Source: Vibrio hyugaensis (GTDB lineage Bacteria; Pseudomonadota; Gammaproteobacteria; Enterobacterales; Vibrionaceae). Taken from it: a DNA stretch of 64,000 bases. The translations under genes and the position numbers were made by a program. The stretch lies in NCBI RefSeq assembly GCF_002906655.1, contig NZ_CP025794.1, positions 1,674,001 through 1,738,000 of the forward strand, written 5' to 3'. Below the pieces are notes generated by a model. That model did not search any database, was not told the origin of the DNA, and saw only the letters and a program-made list of their open reading frames with translations. Positions 47,501 through 60,032 of the stretch are shown here, in pieces (position 1 is the first letter of the stretch; each line of letters starts with the position of its first letter).

Positions 47501-49065
47501 TTATCTCGCCACCGCCACACCACGATATCTACTCAATCGAAGATTTGGCTCAGCTTATCTACGACTTGAAGAACGCGAACCGCGCGGGCCGTGTAAACGT
47601 GAAGCTGGTATCAGAAGCAGGTGTAGGTACGATCGCTTCTGGTGTTGCTAAAGCGAAAGCGGACGTTGTACTTATCGCAGGTTTCGACGGCGGTACGGGT
47701 GCATCCCCAATGTCTTCAATCCGTCATACTGGTCTTCCTTGGGAACTTGGTTTGGCAGAAACGCACCAAACGCTACTGAAGAACGGTCTGCGTAACCGTA
47801 TCGTGGTTCAAGCGGACGGTCAGATGAAGACACCTCGCGACCTTGCAGTGGCAACACTACTTGGTGCAGAAGAATGGGGCGTAGCAACCGCAGCATTGGT
47901 GGTTGAAGGTTGTATCATGATGCGTAAGTGTCATAAGAACACCTGTCCTGTTGGTATCGCAACTCAGAACAAGACACTTCGCGAACGCTTTGATGGTCGC
48001 GTAGAGGACGTCGTAACCTTCTTCCAGTACATGGCACAAGGTCTGCGTGAAATCATGGCTGAACTTGGCTTCCGCACCATCGATGAGATGGTCGGTCAAG
48101 GTCAGAAACTTAAGATTCGCCAAGACGTTTCTCATTGGAAATACAAGAACCTCGACTTGTCTCCTGTTCTCCACGTTGAGCAAGCTCGTGAAGCAGATGG
48201 TGTATTTAACCAAGCAAAACAGAACCACAACTTAGAAGCGGTTCTGGACCGTAAACTGATTCAAGCCGCAATTCCTGCACTTGAGAAAGGCGAAGCGGTG
48301 ACAGCCGAATTCCTTATCGTTAACACGGACCGTTCTGCAGGTACCATGCTGTCGAACGAAATCTCGAAAGTGTACAAAGACGCCGGTCTGCCACAACCAA
48401 TGAACGTTAAGTTCAACGGCTCTGCAGGTCAGTCATTCGGTGCGTTCCTAGCTAAGGGCGTGAAGTTCGAAGTTGAAGGTGATGCCAACGACTACTGGGG
48501 TAAAGGCTTATCTGGCGGTACGTTAGTACTTTACCCAGACGCGAAATCAAGCATTGTCGCAGAAGACAACATCGTGGTTGGTAACGTGTGTTTCTACGGT
48601 GCAACTTCGGGTGAGTCTTTCATCCGCGGTATGGCTGGTGAACGTTTCTGTGTTCGTAACTCAGGCGCCAAAGTAGTAGTAGAAGGCGTCGGTGACCACG
48701 GTTGTGAATACATGACGGGCGGTGCAGCAATTATCCTTGGTTCAACAGGTCGTAACTTTGCCGCAGGTATGAGTGGCGGCGTGGCTTACGTATGGGATAA
48801 ATCAGGTGACTTTGAGTCGAAACTGAACCCAGAGCTAGTAGACCTAGATCCAATCGAGCAAGAAGACAGAGATCTATTACTCGACATGCTAACTAAGCAT
48901 GTTCAATTCACAGGAAGTGAAGTCGCTCAGTCTTTCCTAGACAACTTTGAAGCAAGCCTAGCCTCTATGGTTAAGGTAATGCCGCGTGACTACAAAGCGG
49001 TTCTTCAAAAGCGTAAAGCTGAAGCACAGTCTCAAGGAAACGAAACTCAAGCGGAGGCCGTATAA
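44515..49065 (+). CDS. gltB: Glutamate synthase large subunit, first copy (non-enteric type)
   Basis: Makes glutamate from glutamine and 2-oxoglutarate together with the small subunit. Starting at ATG 44515 after AAGGAT, the protein has 1516 aa. Cys21 in ELEHDACGIGF is the N-terminal nucleophile exposed after removal of a 20-residue propeptide. Domains: class II glutaminase (about 21-430), central domain, FMN-binding synthase domain (about 820-1190) with 3Fe-4S cysteines in CIMMRKCHKNTCPVGIAT, and the C-terminal GXGXG beta-helix. It differs clearly from the E. coli-like copy at 50986. gltD follows with a one-base overlap. Confidence 0.95.
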   Translation: MVDREQNSQGLYTPELEHDACGIGFVAHLKNRKSHEVVTQALDMLARMEHRGGQGCDPCSGDGAGILLQKPHEFLLEEAVKLGIKLPSFEKYGVGVVLFPKDEYKREQCRDILERNAQRLDLEVIGYRVLPTDNSMIGADPLSTEPQFEHVFISGGPGITPEELERKLYVLRNYTVRVSLESVSNIGDDFYINSMSYKTLVYKGQLTTEQVPQYFLDLQNPTMVTALALVHSRFSTNTFPKWRLAQPFRYIAHNGEINTVRGNLNWMKAREAILESDLFTQAEIDMLLPICQEGSSDSSNFDMALELLVLSGRSLPHALMMMIPEAWQENKNMDPKRRAFYQYHANIMEPWDGPASVCFTDGVQVGATLDRNGLRPSRYTVTKDNFLVMASESGVVDIEPENVEFRGRLQPGRIFVADLEQGRIISDEEVKDTIATAQPYEKWVEENLLSLKKLPDASNQFSQPSPERLLHRQQAFGVSTEEVNEIIVPMANDGKEPLSAMGADWPLAVLSHQSQHLSNYFKQLFAQVTNPPIDPIRERMVMSLNTYLGKDQNLLTETPLHCQKVELESPVLANSELEKLRAIDNEHLQAKTLDIVFQANEDQGKLERALKRICQYAEDAVIDGYSIILLTDRAVNSNHAAIPAMLAVGAVHHHLIRKGLRAKCDIVVETGDARETHHFATLFGYGANAVNPYLVIETIIELQRTKKLDPEANPRDLFNNYRNAINGGLLKIFSKMGISTLQSYHGAQIFEALGIHKSVVDKYFTGTVSRIQGLTLDDIAKEVLIRHRIGYPQREIPIQMLDVGGVYQWKQRGEKHLFNPETISLLQESTRNKNYEQFKQYATAVDKQGDNAVTLRSQLEFIKNPAGSISIDEVEPLESIVKRFATGAMSFGSISYEAHSTLAVAMNRLGAKSNSGEGGEDPMRFERKENGDWERSAIKQVASGRFGVTSYYLTNAEELQIKMAQGAKPGEGGQLPGDKVDDWIGATRHSTPGVGLISPPPHHDIYSIEDLAQLIYDLKNANRAGRVNVKLVSEAGVGTIASGVAKAKADVVLIAGFDGGTGASPMSSIRHTGLPWELGLAETHQTLLKNGLRNRIVVQADGQMKTPRDLAVATLLGAEEWGVATAALVVEGCIMMRKCHKNTCPVGIATQNKTLRERFDGRVEDVVTFFQYMAQGLREIMAELGFRTIDEMVGQGQKLKIRQDVSHWKYKNLDLSPVLHVEQAREADGVFNQAKQNHNLEAVLDRKLIQAAIPALEKGEAVTAEFLIVNTDRSAGTMLSNEISKVYKDAGLPQPMNVKFNGSAGQSFGAFLAKGVKFEVEGDANDYWGKGLSGGTLVLYPDAKSSIVAEDNIVVGNVCFYGATSGESFIRGMAGERFCVRNSGAKVVVEGVGDHGCEYMTGGAAIILGSTGRNFAAGMSGGVAYVWDKSGDFESKLNPELVDLDPIEQEDRDLLLDMLTKHVQFTGSEVAQSFLDNFEASLASMVKVMPRDYKAVLQKRKAEAQSQGNETQAEAV

Positions 49066-50534
49066 TGGGTAAGCCTACTGGATTTTTAGAGCATGGTCGT
49101 GAACTACCACAGAAGATCGACCCAGCAGAACGCATCAAGAACAACAAAGAGTTCGTTCTGAACGAGGAGTTTGGTGACAAGATCAATACTCAAGCTTCTC
49201 GTTGTATGGATTGTGGTGTGCCGTTTTGTCATAACGGCTGCCCTATCGGTAACATCATTCCAGAGTTTAACGATGCGGTTTATCGTGATAGCTGGGAAGA
49301 AGCTTGGAACATTCTGAGCTCAACCAATAACTTCCCAGAGTTCACTGGTCGTGTTTGCCCTGCTCCATGTGAAAGTGCTTGTGTACTTGGTATCAACCAA
49401 GATCCAATCACTATCTGTAATATCGAGAAAACCATCGTAGAAACGGCGTATCGTGAAGGGTACGCCAAACCAAAAACACCACGTTCTCGCACTGGCAAAA
49501 CCGTTGCGATCATCGGTTCAGGTCCTGCTGGCCTTGCGGCTGCTGAGCAACTAAACAGCGCTGGTCATACTGTGACGGTATTCGAACGAGACGAGAAAGT
49601 AGGCGGTCTGCTACGTTTTGGTATCCCAGATTTCAAACTGGGTATGGATGTGATTGATCGTAAGATCAACTTGATGGCAGAAGCAGGTATTGAATTCAAA
49701 GTTAACCAACACGTTGGTGTTGATGTGAATGCCCAGCAACTTCGTCAAGAATTCGATGTGGTTCTACTAACGGGTGGTTCAACCGTTCCTCGTGATTTGC
49801 CCGTTCCGGGTCGTGAACTAAAAGGCGTCCATTTTGCAATGGAGTTCCTAGGTCAAAACAACCGTCGTGCCAATGATATGGATCTTAAGGGTGAAGAACT
49901 TCACGCTGCGGGTAAGCATGTTGTGGTGATCGGTGGTGGTGATACCGGCTCTGACTGTGTAGGTACATCAAACCGTCACGGTGCAGCAAGCATTACTCAG
50001 GTTGAGATCATGCCGATTCCGCCAGAAAAACGCCCAGCAAACATGCCGTGGCCACAGTATCCAATGATCATGCGCACATCGACTTCCCATGAAGAAGGCG
50101 TTGATCGTCACTGGAATATCCTAACCAAAGAGTTCATCGGCAATGAGCAAGGTGAAGTGACTGGTCTGCGTATTGCCGATATTGTTTGGGAAGAAGCGAA
50201 GCCAGGCGAGCGTCCAAACTTTAAAGAGGCCGAAGGCAGTGAGCGTGTGATCCCATGTGATATGGCATTTCTTGCTATGGGCTTCCTGCATCCGGAACCA
50301 ACTGGTGTTCTTGCTCAACTGGACATCGCACTAGATGATCGCGGTAACGTAGCAACCCAAGGTTTTGCTACTAACCAAGAAGGCGTATTTGCTGCTGGTG
50401 ATATGCGTACAGGCCAATCTCTGGTTGTTCGTTGTATCAATGAAGGCCGTGAATCAGCTCGTGCCATCGATGATTATTTGATGGGTGGCACAAACCTAGA
50501 AGCGAAAGCAGATTCATTAATGCTTTCAGCTTAA
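49065..50534 (+). CDS. gltD: Glutamate synthase small subunit, first copy
   Basis: FAD protein that passes electrons from NADPH to the large subunit. The 489-aa protein has the N-terminal 4Fe-4S cysteine clusters ([17 protein letters not shown] and [12 protein letters not shown]), the FAD Rossmann motif [13 protein letters not shown] near residue 150, and the NADPH motif GGGDTGSDC near 295. Its ATG shares the A of the gltB TAA stop (TAATG), so translation is coupled. It is of the longer type and differs from the E. coli-like small subunit at 55470. Confidence 0.95.
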   Translation: MGKPTGFLEHGRELPQKIDPAERIKNNKEFVLNEEFGDKINTQASRCMDCGVPFCHNGCPIGNIIPEFNDAVYRDSWEEAWNILSSTNNFPEFTGRVCPAPCESACVLGINQDPITICNIEKTIVETAYREGYAKPKTPRSRTGKTVAIIGSGPAGLAAAEQLNSAGHTVTVFERDEKVGGLLRFGIPDFKLGMDVIDRKINLMAEAGIEFKVNQHVGVDVNAQQLRQEFDVVLLTGGSTVPRDLPVPGRELKGVHFAMEFLGQNNRRANDMDLKGEELHAAGKHVVVIGGGDTGSDCVGTSNRHGAASITQVEIMPIPPEKRPANMPWPQYPMIMRTSTSHEEGVDRHWNILTKEFIGNEQGEVTGLRIADIVWEEAKPGERPNFKEAEGSERVIPCDMAFLAMGFLHPEPTGVLAQLDIALDDRGNVATQGFATNQEGVFAAGDMRTGQSLVVRCINEGRESARAIDDYLMGGTNLEAKADSLMLSA

Positions 50535-50985
50535 AGGGAGTGCTCTCGCTTCCTCTTTTTAAGTCATAAATCCAGCCATCAGTAGTATCGATGGCTGGTG
50601 ATAAGAAAAGAAAACAGTTCCTTCCAATCTTTTTATTTTGACCAGCATTTTGTGCTGGTCTTTTTTATGCCTCACAGAATCAAATGTTACTTTTTTGTAA
50701 CAATCAAATTCCTATCTAGCTGAATTTATTGAAATATTTTAGCCAATTAAATGGTAAATCGCATATTCACGTGATGATTCACTAATAACTTGACCTTTTT
50801 TACAATAAGCTATAGGTTGTGAAGTCGATGAAAATAAAACAACCATTTTTTGTTAAGATAATTGACGATTTTTATTGAATAAATATACGTAAAACCATAA
50901 AAGTGACGCATAGTTAGTCATCATTATCAACTTGAGCAGTGTTGATATATCTGTCGGACGACAGATAAGCAAAGGGAGAATTGCA
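50535..50985 (+). other. Intergenic region between the two gltBD loci
   Basis: 451 AT-rich bases with no gene. It contains a hairpin without a T tract (CCAGCCAT/ATGGCTGG, 50572-50598), the terminator of the first locus, the promoter of the second, and a palindrome CTGTCG-GA-CGACAG at 50951-50964 just before the ribosome binding site of the second gltB. Confidence 0.55.
50640..50666 (+). terminator. Terminator of the first gltBD locus
   Basis: GACCAGCA pairs with TGCTGGTC around TTTTG and is followed by TTTTTT. Confidence 0.92.
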
Positions 50986-53900
50986 ATGGCTCTTTATGAT
51001 CCAAGTCTTGAGAAAGACAACTGTGGATTTGGCTTAATCGCTCACATGGAAGGGGAGCAAAGTCACAAGCTGGTTCGAACAGCAATTTCTGCACTTGACC
51101 GCATGACCCACCGTGGTGGTATCGCCGCTGACGGCAAAACTGGTGATGGTTGTGGTCTTCTACTACAAAAACCCGATTCCTACTTACGCCTGATCGCTGA
51201 AGAAAACGGCTTTAATCTAGGCAAACAATATGCCGTGGGCATGATTTTTTTCAATCAAGACCCGGTTAAAGCTCAACACGCAAAAGACATCGTAAACAAA
51301 GAACTCGCCCAAGAAACTTTAACGATTGCAGGTTGGCGCGACGTCCCAACCAATTCAGAGGTTCTCGGCCCAATTGCTGCCGACTCACTTCCGAATATTC
51401 AGCAAGTCTTTATTTCTGCACCGGCAGGCTGGCGCGAGCGTGATATTGAACGCCGCCTTTACATTGCACGCCGTCGTATCGAGAAACAAATCACTGAAGA
51501 TCCAGATTTCTACATCTGTAGCTTGTCGACACAAGTTCTGGTGTACAAAGGCTTGTGCATGCCTGCGGACTTACCGCGCTTCTATCTTGATCTTGCTGAT
51601 CTACGCATGGAATCCGCTATCTGTCTGTTCCACCAGCGTTTTTCTACCAACACTCAACCGCGTTGGCCACTGGCTCAGCCATTCCGCTATCTAGCACATA
51701 ACGGTGAGATCAACACCATCGAAGGGAATCGCCAATGGGCTAGAGCACGAGCTTATAAGTTCTCTTCCCCACTGCTGCCCGATTTACAAACGGCCGCACC
51801 TTTTGTCAACGAGACAGGCTCAGACTCTTCCAGCCTAGATAATATGTTGGATCTGTTCCTTTCTGGCGGGATGGATATCTTCCGTGCAATGCGCATGCTT
51901 GTGCCACCAGCATGGCAAAACCACCCAGACATGGACCCAGACCTGCGTGCTTTTTATGATTTCAACTCAAAGCATATGGAGCCATGGGATGGCCCAGCAG
52001 GGGTAGTACTATCAGATGGTCGTTACGCAGCATGTAACCTAGACCGCAACGGTCTACGTCCTGCGCGCTACGTGATTACTAAAGACAAATTCATTACCTT
52101 GGCTTCTGAAGTGGGGATTTGGAATTACGCACCAGATGAAGTCGCCGAAAAAGGCCGAGTTGGTCCGGGTGAGCTATTAGTTGTCGACACACGCAAAGGC
52201 AAGTTGTGGCAATCAAGTGAAATCGATAATGACCTGAAATCTCGCCATCCTTATCGTGAATGGATGGAAAATAACGTTCGCAAACTGACGCCATTTTCTC
52301 AGCTACCTGAAGATCAAGTCGGTGAACGCAGCTTTGATGAAGACGTACTTAGGACCTATCAAAAGCAATTCGCCATGAGCAATGAAGAAGTCGATCAAGT
52401 ACTTCGAGTGCTCGGCGATATGGGCCAAGAAGCTGTTGGCTCTATGGGTGATGACACCCCGATGGCCGTCCTTTCTTCCAAAGAGCGTTTGGTAACGGAT
52501 TATTTCCGTCAGAAGTTTGCTCAGGTAACTAACCCGCCAATCGATCCACTGCGTGAAAAGCACGTGATGTCACTGGCAACCAGTATTGGTCAGGAAATGA
52601 ACGTCTTCTGTGAAACCGATGGCCACGCGTACCGAGTCACCTTCGATTCGCCAGTATTACTTTACTCAGACATGCAACAATTACTCGAGCTTGGTGACGA
52701 TCATTACCGTAATACCATTCTCGATATCAACTACGATCCACAGCAGAAAGATCTAAAACAAGCCATCAATGAATTGTGTGATCAAGCCGAACACGTTGTC
52801 CGTGAAGGCACCGTTTTGGTTGTGCTTTCCGATCGAGCTTTAGTCAAAGGCAAACTGCCTATCCCTGCGGCTATGGCCGTCGGTGCGATACAAACTCGCT
52901 TGATTGATGCAAATCTGCGTTGTGACGCCAATATTGTGGTTGAAACTGCCACAGCGCGCGACCCGCATCAATTTGCTGTCTTGCTTGGCTTTGGTGCAAC
53001 GGCCGTTTATCCATATCTAGCCTATGAGGCGTTGGGTAAACTGATTGACGATGGTGCGCTTGATAAAGACTATCGCGATGTGATGCAAAACTACCAATAC
53101 GGCATCAATAAAGGTCTGTACAAGATCATGTCGAAGATGGGGATTTCCACCATTGCTTCGTACCGTTGTTCACAACTGTTTGAAGCGGTTGGTTTAAGCC
53201 AAGAATTAGTCGATTTGTGCTTTAAAGGCGTGACGACTCGTATTGAAGGGGCAAGCTTCGAAGACTTCCAACAAGACCTGTATAACCTGTCTCGCAAAGC
53301 ATGGGCGAAGCGCAAAGCCATCGACCATGGTGGACTATTAAAATATGTCCATGATGGTGAATATCACGCCTACAACCCTGACGTAGTAAGCACACTGCAA
53401 ACCGCTGTGAAATCGGGAGAAAGTAACGATTACCAGAGCTTTGCTAAGCAGGTGAACCAACGCCCTGTTGCTATGCTTCGTGACCTTATGTCACTGAAGA
53501 AATCAGATTCACCGCTACCTTTAGAGCAAATTGAGCCTAATACAGAACTCTTCAAACGCTTTGATTCTGCAGCGATGTCCATTGGCGCACTCAGCCCCGA
53601 AGCACACGAAGCACTAGCGATGGCGATGAACCGTCTCGGCGGCCACTCAAACTCGGGTGAAGGTGGTGAAGATCCACGCCGCTTCGGCACAGAGCGTAAC
53701 TCACGCATCAAGCAAATCGCATCGGGACGATTTGGTGTCACGCCTCACTACCTCACCAATGCAGACGTACTGCAGATCAAGGTAGCACAGGGTGCGAAAC
53801 CGGGTGAAGGTGGCCAGTTACCGGGACACAAAGTCACTGCAGAAATCGCAAAACTGCGTTATTCGGTACAAGGGGTGACTCTGATCTCCCCTCCTCCGCA

Positions 53901-55449
53901 CCACGATATTTATTCGATTGAAGATTTAGCACAGCTGATCTTCGACCTAAAGCAGGTCAATCCAAATGCGCTGGTTTCGGTGAAATTAGTATCTGAACCA
54001 GGCGTCGGCACCATCGCAACAGGTGTCGCGAAGGCCTACGCTGATCTTATTACCATCTCGGGTTACGACGGTGGTACCGCAGCAAGCCCATTAACTTCAG
54101 TGAAATACGCTGGTAGCCCTTGGGAGTTGGGATTGGCAGAGACACAACAAGCACTGGTTGCCAATGGTCTACGTCATAAGATTCGTCTACAGGTAGATGG
54201 TGGTCTAAAAACTGGTCTAGACGTGGTGAAAGCGGCAATTCTCGGTGCAGAAAGCTTCGGTTTTGGTACTGCGCCAATGGTGGCAATGGGTTGTAAGTTC
54301 CTACGTATTTGTCACCTCAACAACTGTGCAACTGGTGTTGCAACTCAAGACGAGACACTACGTAAAGAGTACTTCAAAGGTCTACCGGAAATGGTGATGA
54401 ATTACTTCATCGGTCTGGCGGACGAAGTACGCGGATTACTTGCTGAACTTGGTGTTGAAAAACTGACTGACTTGATTGGTCGTACCGATTTATTGGAAAC
54501 CGTTGAAGGTCTGACAGCAAAACAAACCAAGCTGGATTTGTCGAATATCCTTGAGGCACCAGTCTCTCCAGAAGGACACCCTCTTTACTGGACACAGCCA
54601 AATACACCATTTGATAAAGCAGAGCTAAACAACAAGATCATTGAAGACGCGCTACAAGCGGTTGAAAAACGTCAATCTGCTAGCTTCTTCTACAACGTGA
54701 TCAACACCGACCGTTCTGTGGGCGCACGCCTATCAGGTGAAATCGCTCAGCGTTACGGCAACCAAGGCATGGCGGCGACGCCAATCAAACTGCACTTGGA
54801 TGGCACCGCTGGTCAGTCATTTGGCGTTTGGAACGCGGGTGGCGTAGAGCTTTATCTCACTGGTGATGCAAACGACTACGTAGGTAAAGGCATGGCTGGC
54901 GGTAAGGTGGTTATCAAACCTCACCTTGGCACTGCATTTAAGTGTAATGAAGCGACCATCATTGGTAACACCTGTTTGTACGGCGCGACCGGCGGTAAGT
55001 TGTTTGCCGCAGGCAAAGCCGGTGAGCGTTTCGGCGTACGTAACTCAGGTACGATTGCTGTCATTGAAGGCGCTGGCGATAACGCTTGTGAGTACATGAC
55101 CGGCGGTATTGTTGCCATTCTTGGCGCGACAGGCGTGAACTTTGGCGCAGGCATGACTGGCGGTTTTGCTTACGTATTGGATGAGAACCAAGACTTCCAA
55201 GGTCGCGTGAACAACGAGTCTGTTGAAGCGATTTCTCTGTCGGATCTCTACATCCACCAAGAGCACTTGCGTGGTCTGATTGCTGAACATCTTGAAGAAA
55301 CCGGCTCTAGCCACGCAGAAGATATCTTGGCGAACTTTGATGAATGGATTCCGAAGTTCTACTTGGTGAAACCACAAGCGGCAGACTTACGCACGCTACT
55401 TGGTCACCAGAGTCGCAGTGCCGCAGAACTGCGCGTTCAAGCCCAGTAA
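50986..55449 (+). CDS. gltB: Glutamate synthase large subunit, second copy (E. coli type)
   Basis: Same reaction as the first copy, but the sequence is of the enterobacterial type: the start [20 protein letters not shown] and [23 protein letters not shown] match E. coli GltB closely. ATG at 50986 follows AAAGGGAGA; the 54 upstream in-frame bases overlap a palindrome and are not coding. The protein has 1487 aa, with the nucleophile Cys13 after a 12-residue propeptide, the FMN domain, the 3Fe-4S cysteines in [18 protein letters not shown] and the GXGXG domain. gltD follows by 20 bases. Confidence 0.95.
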   Translation: MALYDPSLEKDNCGFGLIAHMEGEQSHKLVRTAISALDRMTHRGGIAADGKTGDGCGLLLQKPDSYLRLIAEENGFNLGKQYAVGMIFFNQDPVKAQHAKDIVNKELAQETLTIAGWRDVPTNSEVLGPIAADSLPNIQQVFISAPAGWRERDIERRLYIARRRIEKQITEDPDFYICSLSTQVLVYKGLCMPADLPRFYLDLADLRMESAICLFHQRFSTNTQPRWPLAQPFRYLAHNGEINTIEGNRQWARARAYKFSSPLLPDLQTAAPFVNETGSDSSSLDNMLDLFLSGGMDIFRAMRMLVPPAWQNHPDMDPDLRAFYDFNSKHMEPWDGPAGVVLSDGRYAACNLDRNGLRPARYVITKDKFITLASEVGIWNYAPDEVAEKGRVGPGELLVVDTRKGKLWQSSEIDNDLKSRHPYREWMENNVRKLTPFSQLPEDQVGERSFDEDVLRTYQKQFAMSNEEVDQVLRVLGDMGQEAVGSMGDDTPMAVLSSKERLVTDYFRQKFAQVTNPPIDPLREKHVMSLATSIGQEMNVFCETDGHAYRVTFDSPVLLYSDMQQLLELGDDHYRNTILDINYDPQQKDLKQAINELCDQAEHVVREGTVLVVLSDRALVKGKLPIPAAMAVGAIQTRLIDANLRCDANIVVETATARDPHQFAVLLGFGATAVYPYLAYEALGKLIDDGALDKDYRDVMQNYQYGINKGLYKIMSKMGISTIASYRCSQLFEAVGLSQELVDLCFKGVTTRIEGASFEDFQQDLYNLSRKAWAKRKAIDHGGLLKYVHDGEYHAYNPDVVSTLQTAVKSGESNDYQSFAKQVNQRPVAMLRDLMSLKKSDSPLPLEQIEPNTELFKRFDSAAMSIGALSPEAHEALAMAMNRLGGHSNSGEGGEDPRRFGTERNSRIKQIASGRFGVTPHYLTNADVLQIKVAQGAKPGEGGQLPGHKVTAEIAKLRYSVQGVTLISPPPHHDIYSIEDLAQLIFDLKQVNPNALVSVKLVSEPGVGTIATGVAKAYADLITISGYDGGTAASPLTSVKYAGSPWELGLAETQQALVANGLRHKIRLQVDGGLKTGLDVVKAAILGAESFGFGTAPMVAMGCKFLRICHLNNCATGVATQDETLRKEYFKGLPEMVMNYFIGLADEVRGLLAELGVEKLTDLIGRTDLLETVEGLTAKQTKLDLSNILEAPVSPEGHPLYWTQPNTPFDKAELNNKIIEDALQAVEKRQSASFFYNVINTDRSVGARLSGEIAQRYGNQGMAATPIKLHLDGTAGQSFGVWNAGGVELYLTGDANDYVGKGMAGGKVVIKPHLGTAFKCNEATIIGNTCLYGATGGKLFAAGKAGERFGVRNSGTIAVIEGAGDNACEYMTGGIVAILGATGVNFGAGMTGGFAYVLDENQDFQGRVNNESVEAISLSDLYIHQEHLRGLIAEHLEETGSSHAEDILANFDEWIPKFYLVKPQAADLRTLLGHQSRSAAELRVQAQ

Positions 55450-55466
55450 TCATGGAGGATGTTTGA

Positions 55467-56882
<1,416 letters not shown>

Positions 56883-56898
56883 TCACAGCTAACATCAC

Positions 56899-56929
56899 AA
56901 AAAGGATCCTATTATTGGATCCTTTTTCT
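56899..56929 (+). terminator. Terminator of the second gltBD locus
   Basis: AAAAAGGATCC pairs with GGATCCTTTTT across a seven-base loop. Confidence 0.92.
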
Positions 56930-56973
56930 TTTGTATCCATATAATTAGAAGCAAAAGTATAAGAGTAAATACA

Positions 56974-57402
56974 ATGAAAAAAGCCGCTCTCCTTTCAATC
57001 ACTTTGCTCAGTTTAACCGCTTGTAGCCAAGGAGTCACAACCATGACGGATCGCTCTCAATCACCTTGTGGTGACAAACCAAACTGCGTTTCCACCCAAG
57101 ACACGCGTGAAGAATACAACCTAACGCCATTCACCCTTACCGAATCTGCGGACATCGATGCTATTGAGCAAGTTGCGCTTGAACTGCCGGGCGCAAAAAC
57201 AGCAGTCAAAGAGGGCAATTACTTGCGCATCGAGTGCACGTCTAAAATCATGCGTTTTGTTGATGACCTAGAACTAAAAATTGAAGATGAACAGCTCATC
57301 GTCCGTTCTGAATCCCGTGTTGGTTATTCTGACTTTGGTGTTAACCGCAAACGAGCAAATCAATTACGTTCATTGTTAGCGAATGCTGAGTTAATCAAAT
57401 AA
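56974..57402 (+). CDS. DUF1499 family lipoprotein
   Basis: A 142-aa protein with a lipoprotein signal ([17 protein letters not shown], lipobox LTAC, Ser at +2, so likely outer-membrane sorting). The mature part opens with the DUF1499 signature [10 protein letters not shown] and continues with the family's strand pattern ([39 protein letters not shown]). The function of the family is unknown. It lies 65 bases before mtnN. Confidence 0.9.
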   Translation: MKKAALLSITLLSLTACSQGVTTMTDRSQSPCGDKPNCVSTQDTREEYNLTPFTLTESADIDAIEQVALELPGAKTAVKEGNYLRIECTSKIMRFVDDLELKIEDEQLIVRSESRVGYSDFGVNRKRANQLRSLLANAELIK

Positions 57403-57467
57403 CGACCATATGTGGTTGCAGAGTGGTATACTCCCGCCAACTTAAATTTTTATCGAAAGAGAGTGTT

Positions 57468-58163
57468 ATGAAAGTCGGTATCATCGGTGCGATGGAGCAA
57501 GAAGTCGCCATCCTAAAAGAAGCCATTACAAACTGCCAAACTGTAAACAAAGCAGGTTGTACGTTTTTCTCTGGTCAAATTAACGATGTAGATGTCGTTC
57601 TGCTTCAATCAGGCATCGGTAAAGTTGCAGCAGCAGTCGGCACAACCATTCTCCTAGATGAATATCAACCTGATGTTGTCATCAACACAGGCTCTGCTGG
57701 CGGTTTTGACTCAAGTCTAAACCTAGGTGACGTCGTTATCTCAACGGAAGTTCGTCATCACGATGCAGATGTTACTGCATTTGGTTACGAAATGGGTCAA
57801 ATGGCAGGTCAACCAGCCGCATTCAAAGCGGATGAGAAGCTAATGGACCTTGCTGAAAAAGCACTGGCTCAAATGGAAAACACCCACGCGGTTCGTGGCC
57901 TGATCTGTACTGGTGACGCGTTCGTTTGCACAGCAGAACGCCAAGAGTTTATCCGCAAACACTTCCCATCAGTTATCGCTGTAGAAATGGAAGCATCCGC
58001 TATCGCTCAAACTTGCCACCAGTTCAACACACCGTTTGTAGTTGTGCGTGCAATCTCTGACGTAGCAGATAAAGAATCGCCAATGAGTTTTGATGAGTTC
58101 CTGCCACTAGCGGCAAAAAGCTCTTCAGAAATGGTATGCAAAATGTTGGAACTGACTAAATAA
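57468..58163 (+). CDS. mtnN: 5'-methylthioadenosine/S-adenosylhomocysteine nucleosidase
   Basis: Splits adenine from MTA and SAH, in methionine salvage and the activated methyl cycle; it supplies the AI-2 pathway with S-ribosylhomocysteine. I chose ATG at 57468 after GAGAG, giving 231 aa with the family N-terminus [17 protein letters not shown]. Motifs: [20 protein letters not shown], the substrate region [14 protein letters not shown], and the catalytic Asp in [11 protein letters not shown]. Followed by a CbiB-like gene, btuF and a TRIC-type gene, an extended form of the E. coli mtnN-btuF-yadS cluster. Confidence 0.97.
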   Translation: MKVGIIGAMEQEVAILKEAITNCQTVNKAGCTFFSGQINDVDVVLLQSGIGKVAAAVGTTILLDEYQPDVVINTGSAGGFDSSLNLGDVVISTEVRHHDADVTAFGYEMGQMAGQPAAFKADEKLMDLAEKALAQMENTHAVRGLICTGDAFVCTAERQEFIRKHFPSVIAVEMEASAIAQTCHQFNTPFVVVRAISDVADKESPMSFDEFLPLAAKSSSEMVCKMLELTK

Positions 58164-58177
58164 GTCTCTCAAATTTC

Positions 58178-59131
58178 ATGGAAGAAATCTTTCAGCAACT
58201 TTATGCCAATGGTGCGCTCCTCGTTATGTGGGGCGCACTGTTATTTCACCTTTTAATTCCCATTCCTCACACTGCTCATCCAGTGACTTTGTGGCACAAG
58301 TTCGCAGAACAACTGGCATACAAAGTTAACAACCATCACAACCACTCACAAAGCTTAATATCCGGAGGCCTCGCACTTATGCTGATGCTTCTCCCTTGTT
58401 TGGTGTTGTTGATCGCGATGAAACCTTTGGTGTGGCAAGGCCCCCTATTTGAGCTAGCTCTCTTATTGATAGCCTTAGACTGGCGTAACAATGAATCACT
58501 AGCTAAACAACTCATTACCGCAATGTCTAATGAAGACAAAGCTCGGAGTAGAAGCCTACTTGCGCCTTATCTTAATCGTGATACCCATACGTTATCTTTA
58601 TTGGGTATCGGCAAAGCAGGCGCAGAAACCATTATCATGGGGTACGGACGTAACGTCGTTTGTGTGTTGTTTTGGTATGGATTAACAGGTGGTATAGGCG
58701 CATTGATGTATCGCCTTACGACAGAGCTCTCCCGAGCGTGGTCACCAAGTCGCCGTCAGTTTTCACCTTTTGGTAAGCCCGCCATTCAGTTAGTGGCAGC
58801 CTTAGAAATTATCCCACTGCGCTTATTCGCTCTTTTTATCACGATAGGCAAAAACCTCTCTACGGTAAGTTCTGGCATGCTGCAACAGGCAAAAAGCTGG
58901 CCGTTACCAGGACCATCATGGCTGCTCTGTGCTGTTGGCAATAAGTTACAGCTTTCACTCGGTGGCCCTGCACTCTATCAAGGACAACGTGCTGAGCGAG
59001 CTAAAATCGGAGGTCGAATCGCACCGTCTGCGATTCACCTAGCACAAATTCAAACTTTGCTGGTATGGCGTATTTTTGCTTGGGTCGTCATCCAAAGTCT
59101 TACTCTTGGATTCCTATATCAAGGATTATGA
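58178..59131 (+). CDS. CbiB/CobD-family membrane protein
   Basis: A 317-aa polytopic membrane protein resembling adenosylcobinamide-phosphate synthase (CbiB): four to five hydrophobic segments, and the conserved block GIGKAGAETIIMGYGRNVVCVLFWYGLTGGIGALMYRL near residues 143-180. CbiB attaches aminopropanol to the corrin ring. It lies directly before btuF with overlapping codons (ATGA), so the context supports cobinamide or cobalamin salvage. Whether this divergent member is an active synthase is inference. It could also be related to AmpE. Confidence 0.82.
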   Translation: MEEIFQQLYANGALLVMWGALLFHLLIPIPHTAHPVTLWHKFAEQLAYKVNNHHNHSQSLISGGLALMLMLLPCLVLLIAMKPLVWQGPLFELALLLIALDWRNNESLAKQLITAMSNEDKARSRSLLAPYLNRDTHTLSLLGIGKAGAETIIMGYGRNVVCVLFWYGLTGGIGALMYRLTTELSRAWSPSRRQFSPFGKPAIQLVAALEIIPLRLFALFITIGKNLSTVSSGMLQQAKSWPLPGPSWLLCAVGNKLQLSLGGPALYQGQRAERAKIGGRIAPSAIHLAQIQTLLVWRIFAWVVIQSLTLGFLYQGL

Positions 59132-59955
59132 TGAACAAACTTTGCTTTACTCTTCCTTTACTCTTCTCTGCAGTAACGTTTGCCAATACTCCGGCGCAAC
59201 GCATTATCAGTTTGGCCCCACACGCAACCGAGATAGCTTATGCTGCCGGCCTGGGCGATAAACTGATCGCTGTTAGTGAAATGAGTGACTACCCAGAGCA
59301 AGCAAAGGAACTTGAGACGGTCTCCAACTATCAAGGAATGAAACTCGAACGTATTATTGCACTTCATCCCGATTTAGTTATTGCATGGCCAGCGGGTAAT
59401 CCAGCCAAAGAACTTGATAAGCTCAAGCAGTTTGGCATTCCTATCTACTACTCAACCACTGGAACGTTAGAAGACATCGCTACGAACATTGAGCAGCTCA
59501 GCCAATACAGTGAAAAACCAGAAACAGGTCAAAAAGCCGCAGCAGAGTTTCGAGCACAGCTGGACGCGCTGAAAGAAAAATACAACACCGAAGATAAAGT
59601 CAGTTATTTCTATCAACTAAGTGAGAAACCAATCATCACCGTTGCAGGCAATAACTGGCCTAGTGAAGTCTTCAACTTCTGCGGTGGTGAAAATATCTTT
59701 GCCAAAGGCAGTGCACCTTACCCCCAAGTGAGCATTGAGCAAGTGATAACTCGCAAGCCAGAAGTTATGTTCACGTCTCGACATGCCATGAGCAATAATG
59801 GAATGTGGTCTGAGTGGAAAAACGATATTCCGGCGCTTGAGAACAAGCATGTATGGTCACTAAACTCAGACTGGATAAATCGCCCAACCCCAAGAACCTT
59901 AAACGCGATCACAGAGGTGTGTGAACACTTTGAAACCGTTCGGCAAAAACGCTAA
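59128..59955 (+). CDS. btuF: Vitamin B12-binding periplasmic protein BtuF
   Basis: Periplasmic binding component of the BtuCDF vitamin B12 transporter. Starting at ATG 59128, which overlaps the stop of the preceding gene, the protein has 275 aa. Signal peptide MMNKLCFTLPLLFSAVTFA, then the BtuF opening RIISLAPHATEIAYAAGLGDKLIAVS. The helical-backbone fold motifs KLERIIALHPDLVIAW and WPSEVFNFCGGENIF are typical. The upstream frame from 59065 overlaps cbiB coding sequence and is not used. btuC and btuD are not in the window. Confidence 0.95.
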   Translation: MMNKLCFTLPLLFSAVTFANTPAQRIISLAPHATEIAYAAGLGDKLIAVSEMSDYPEQAKELETVSNYQGMKLERIIALHPDLVIAWPAGNPAKELDKLKQFGIPIYYSTTGTLEDIATNIEQLSQYSEKPETGQKAAAEFRAQLDALKEKYNTEDKVSYFYQLSEKPIITVAGNNWPSEVFNFCGGENIFAKGSAPYPQVSIEQVITRKPEVMFTSRHAMSNNGMWSEWKNDIPALENKHVWSLNSDWINRPTPRTLNAITEVCEHFETVRQKR

Positions 59956-60032
59956 CGTTTTCGTTGGAAATCCCGTACAATTTCCGTCCCATTTCTGTTC
60001 CCCCACAATTTGTTTAAAAGGTACCAAGTAAC

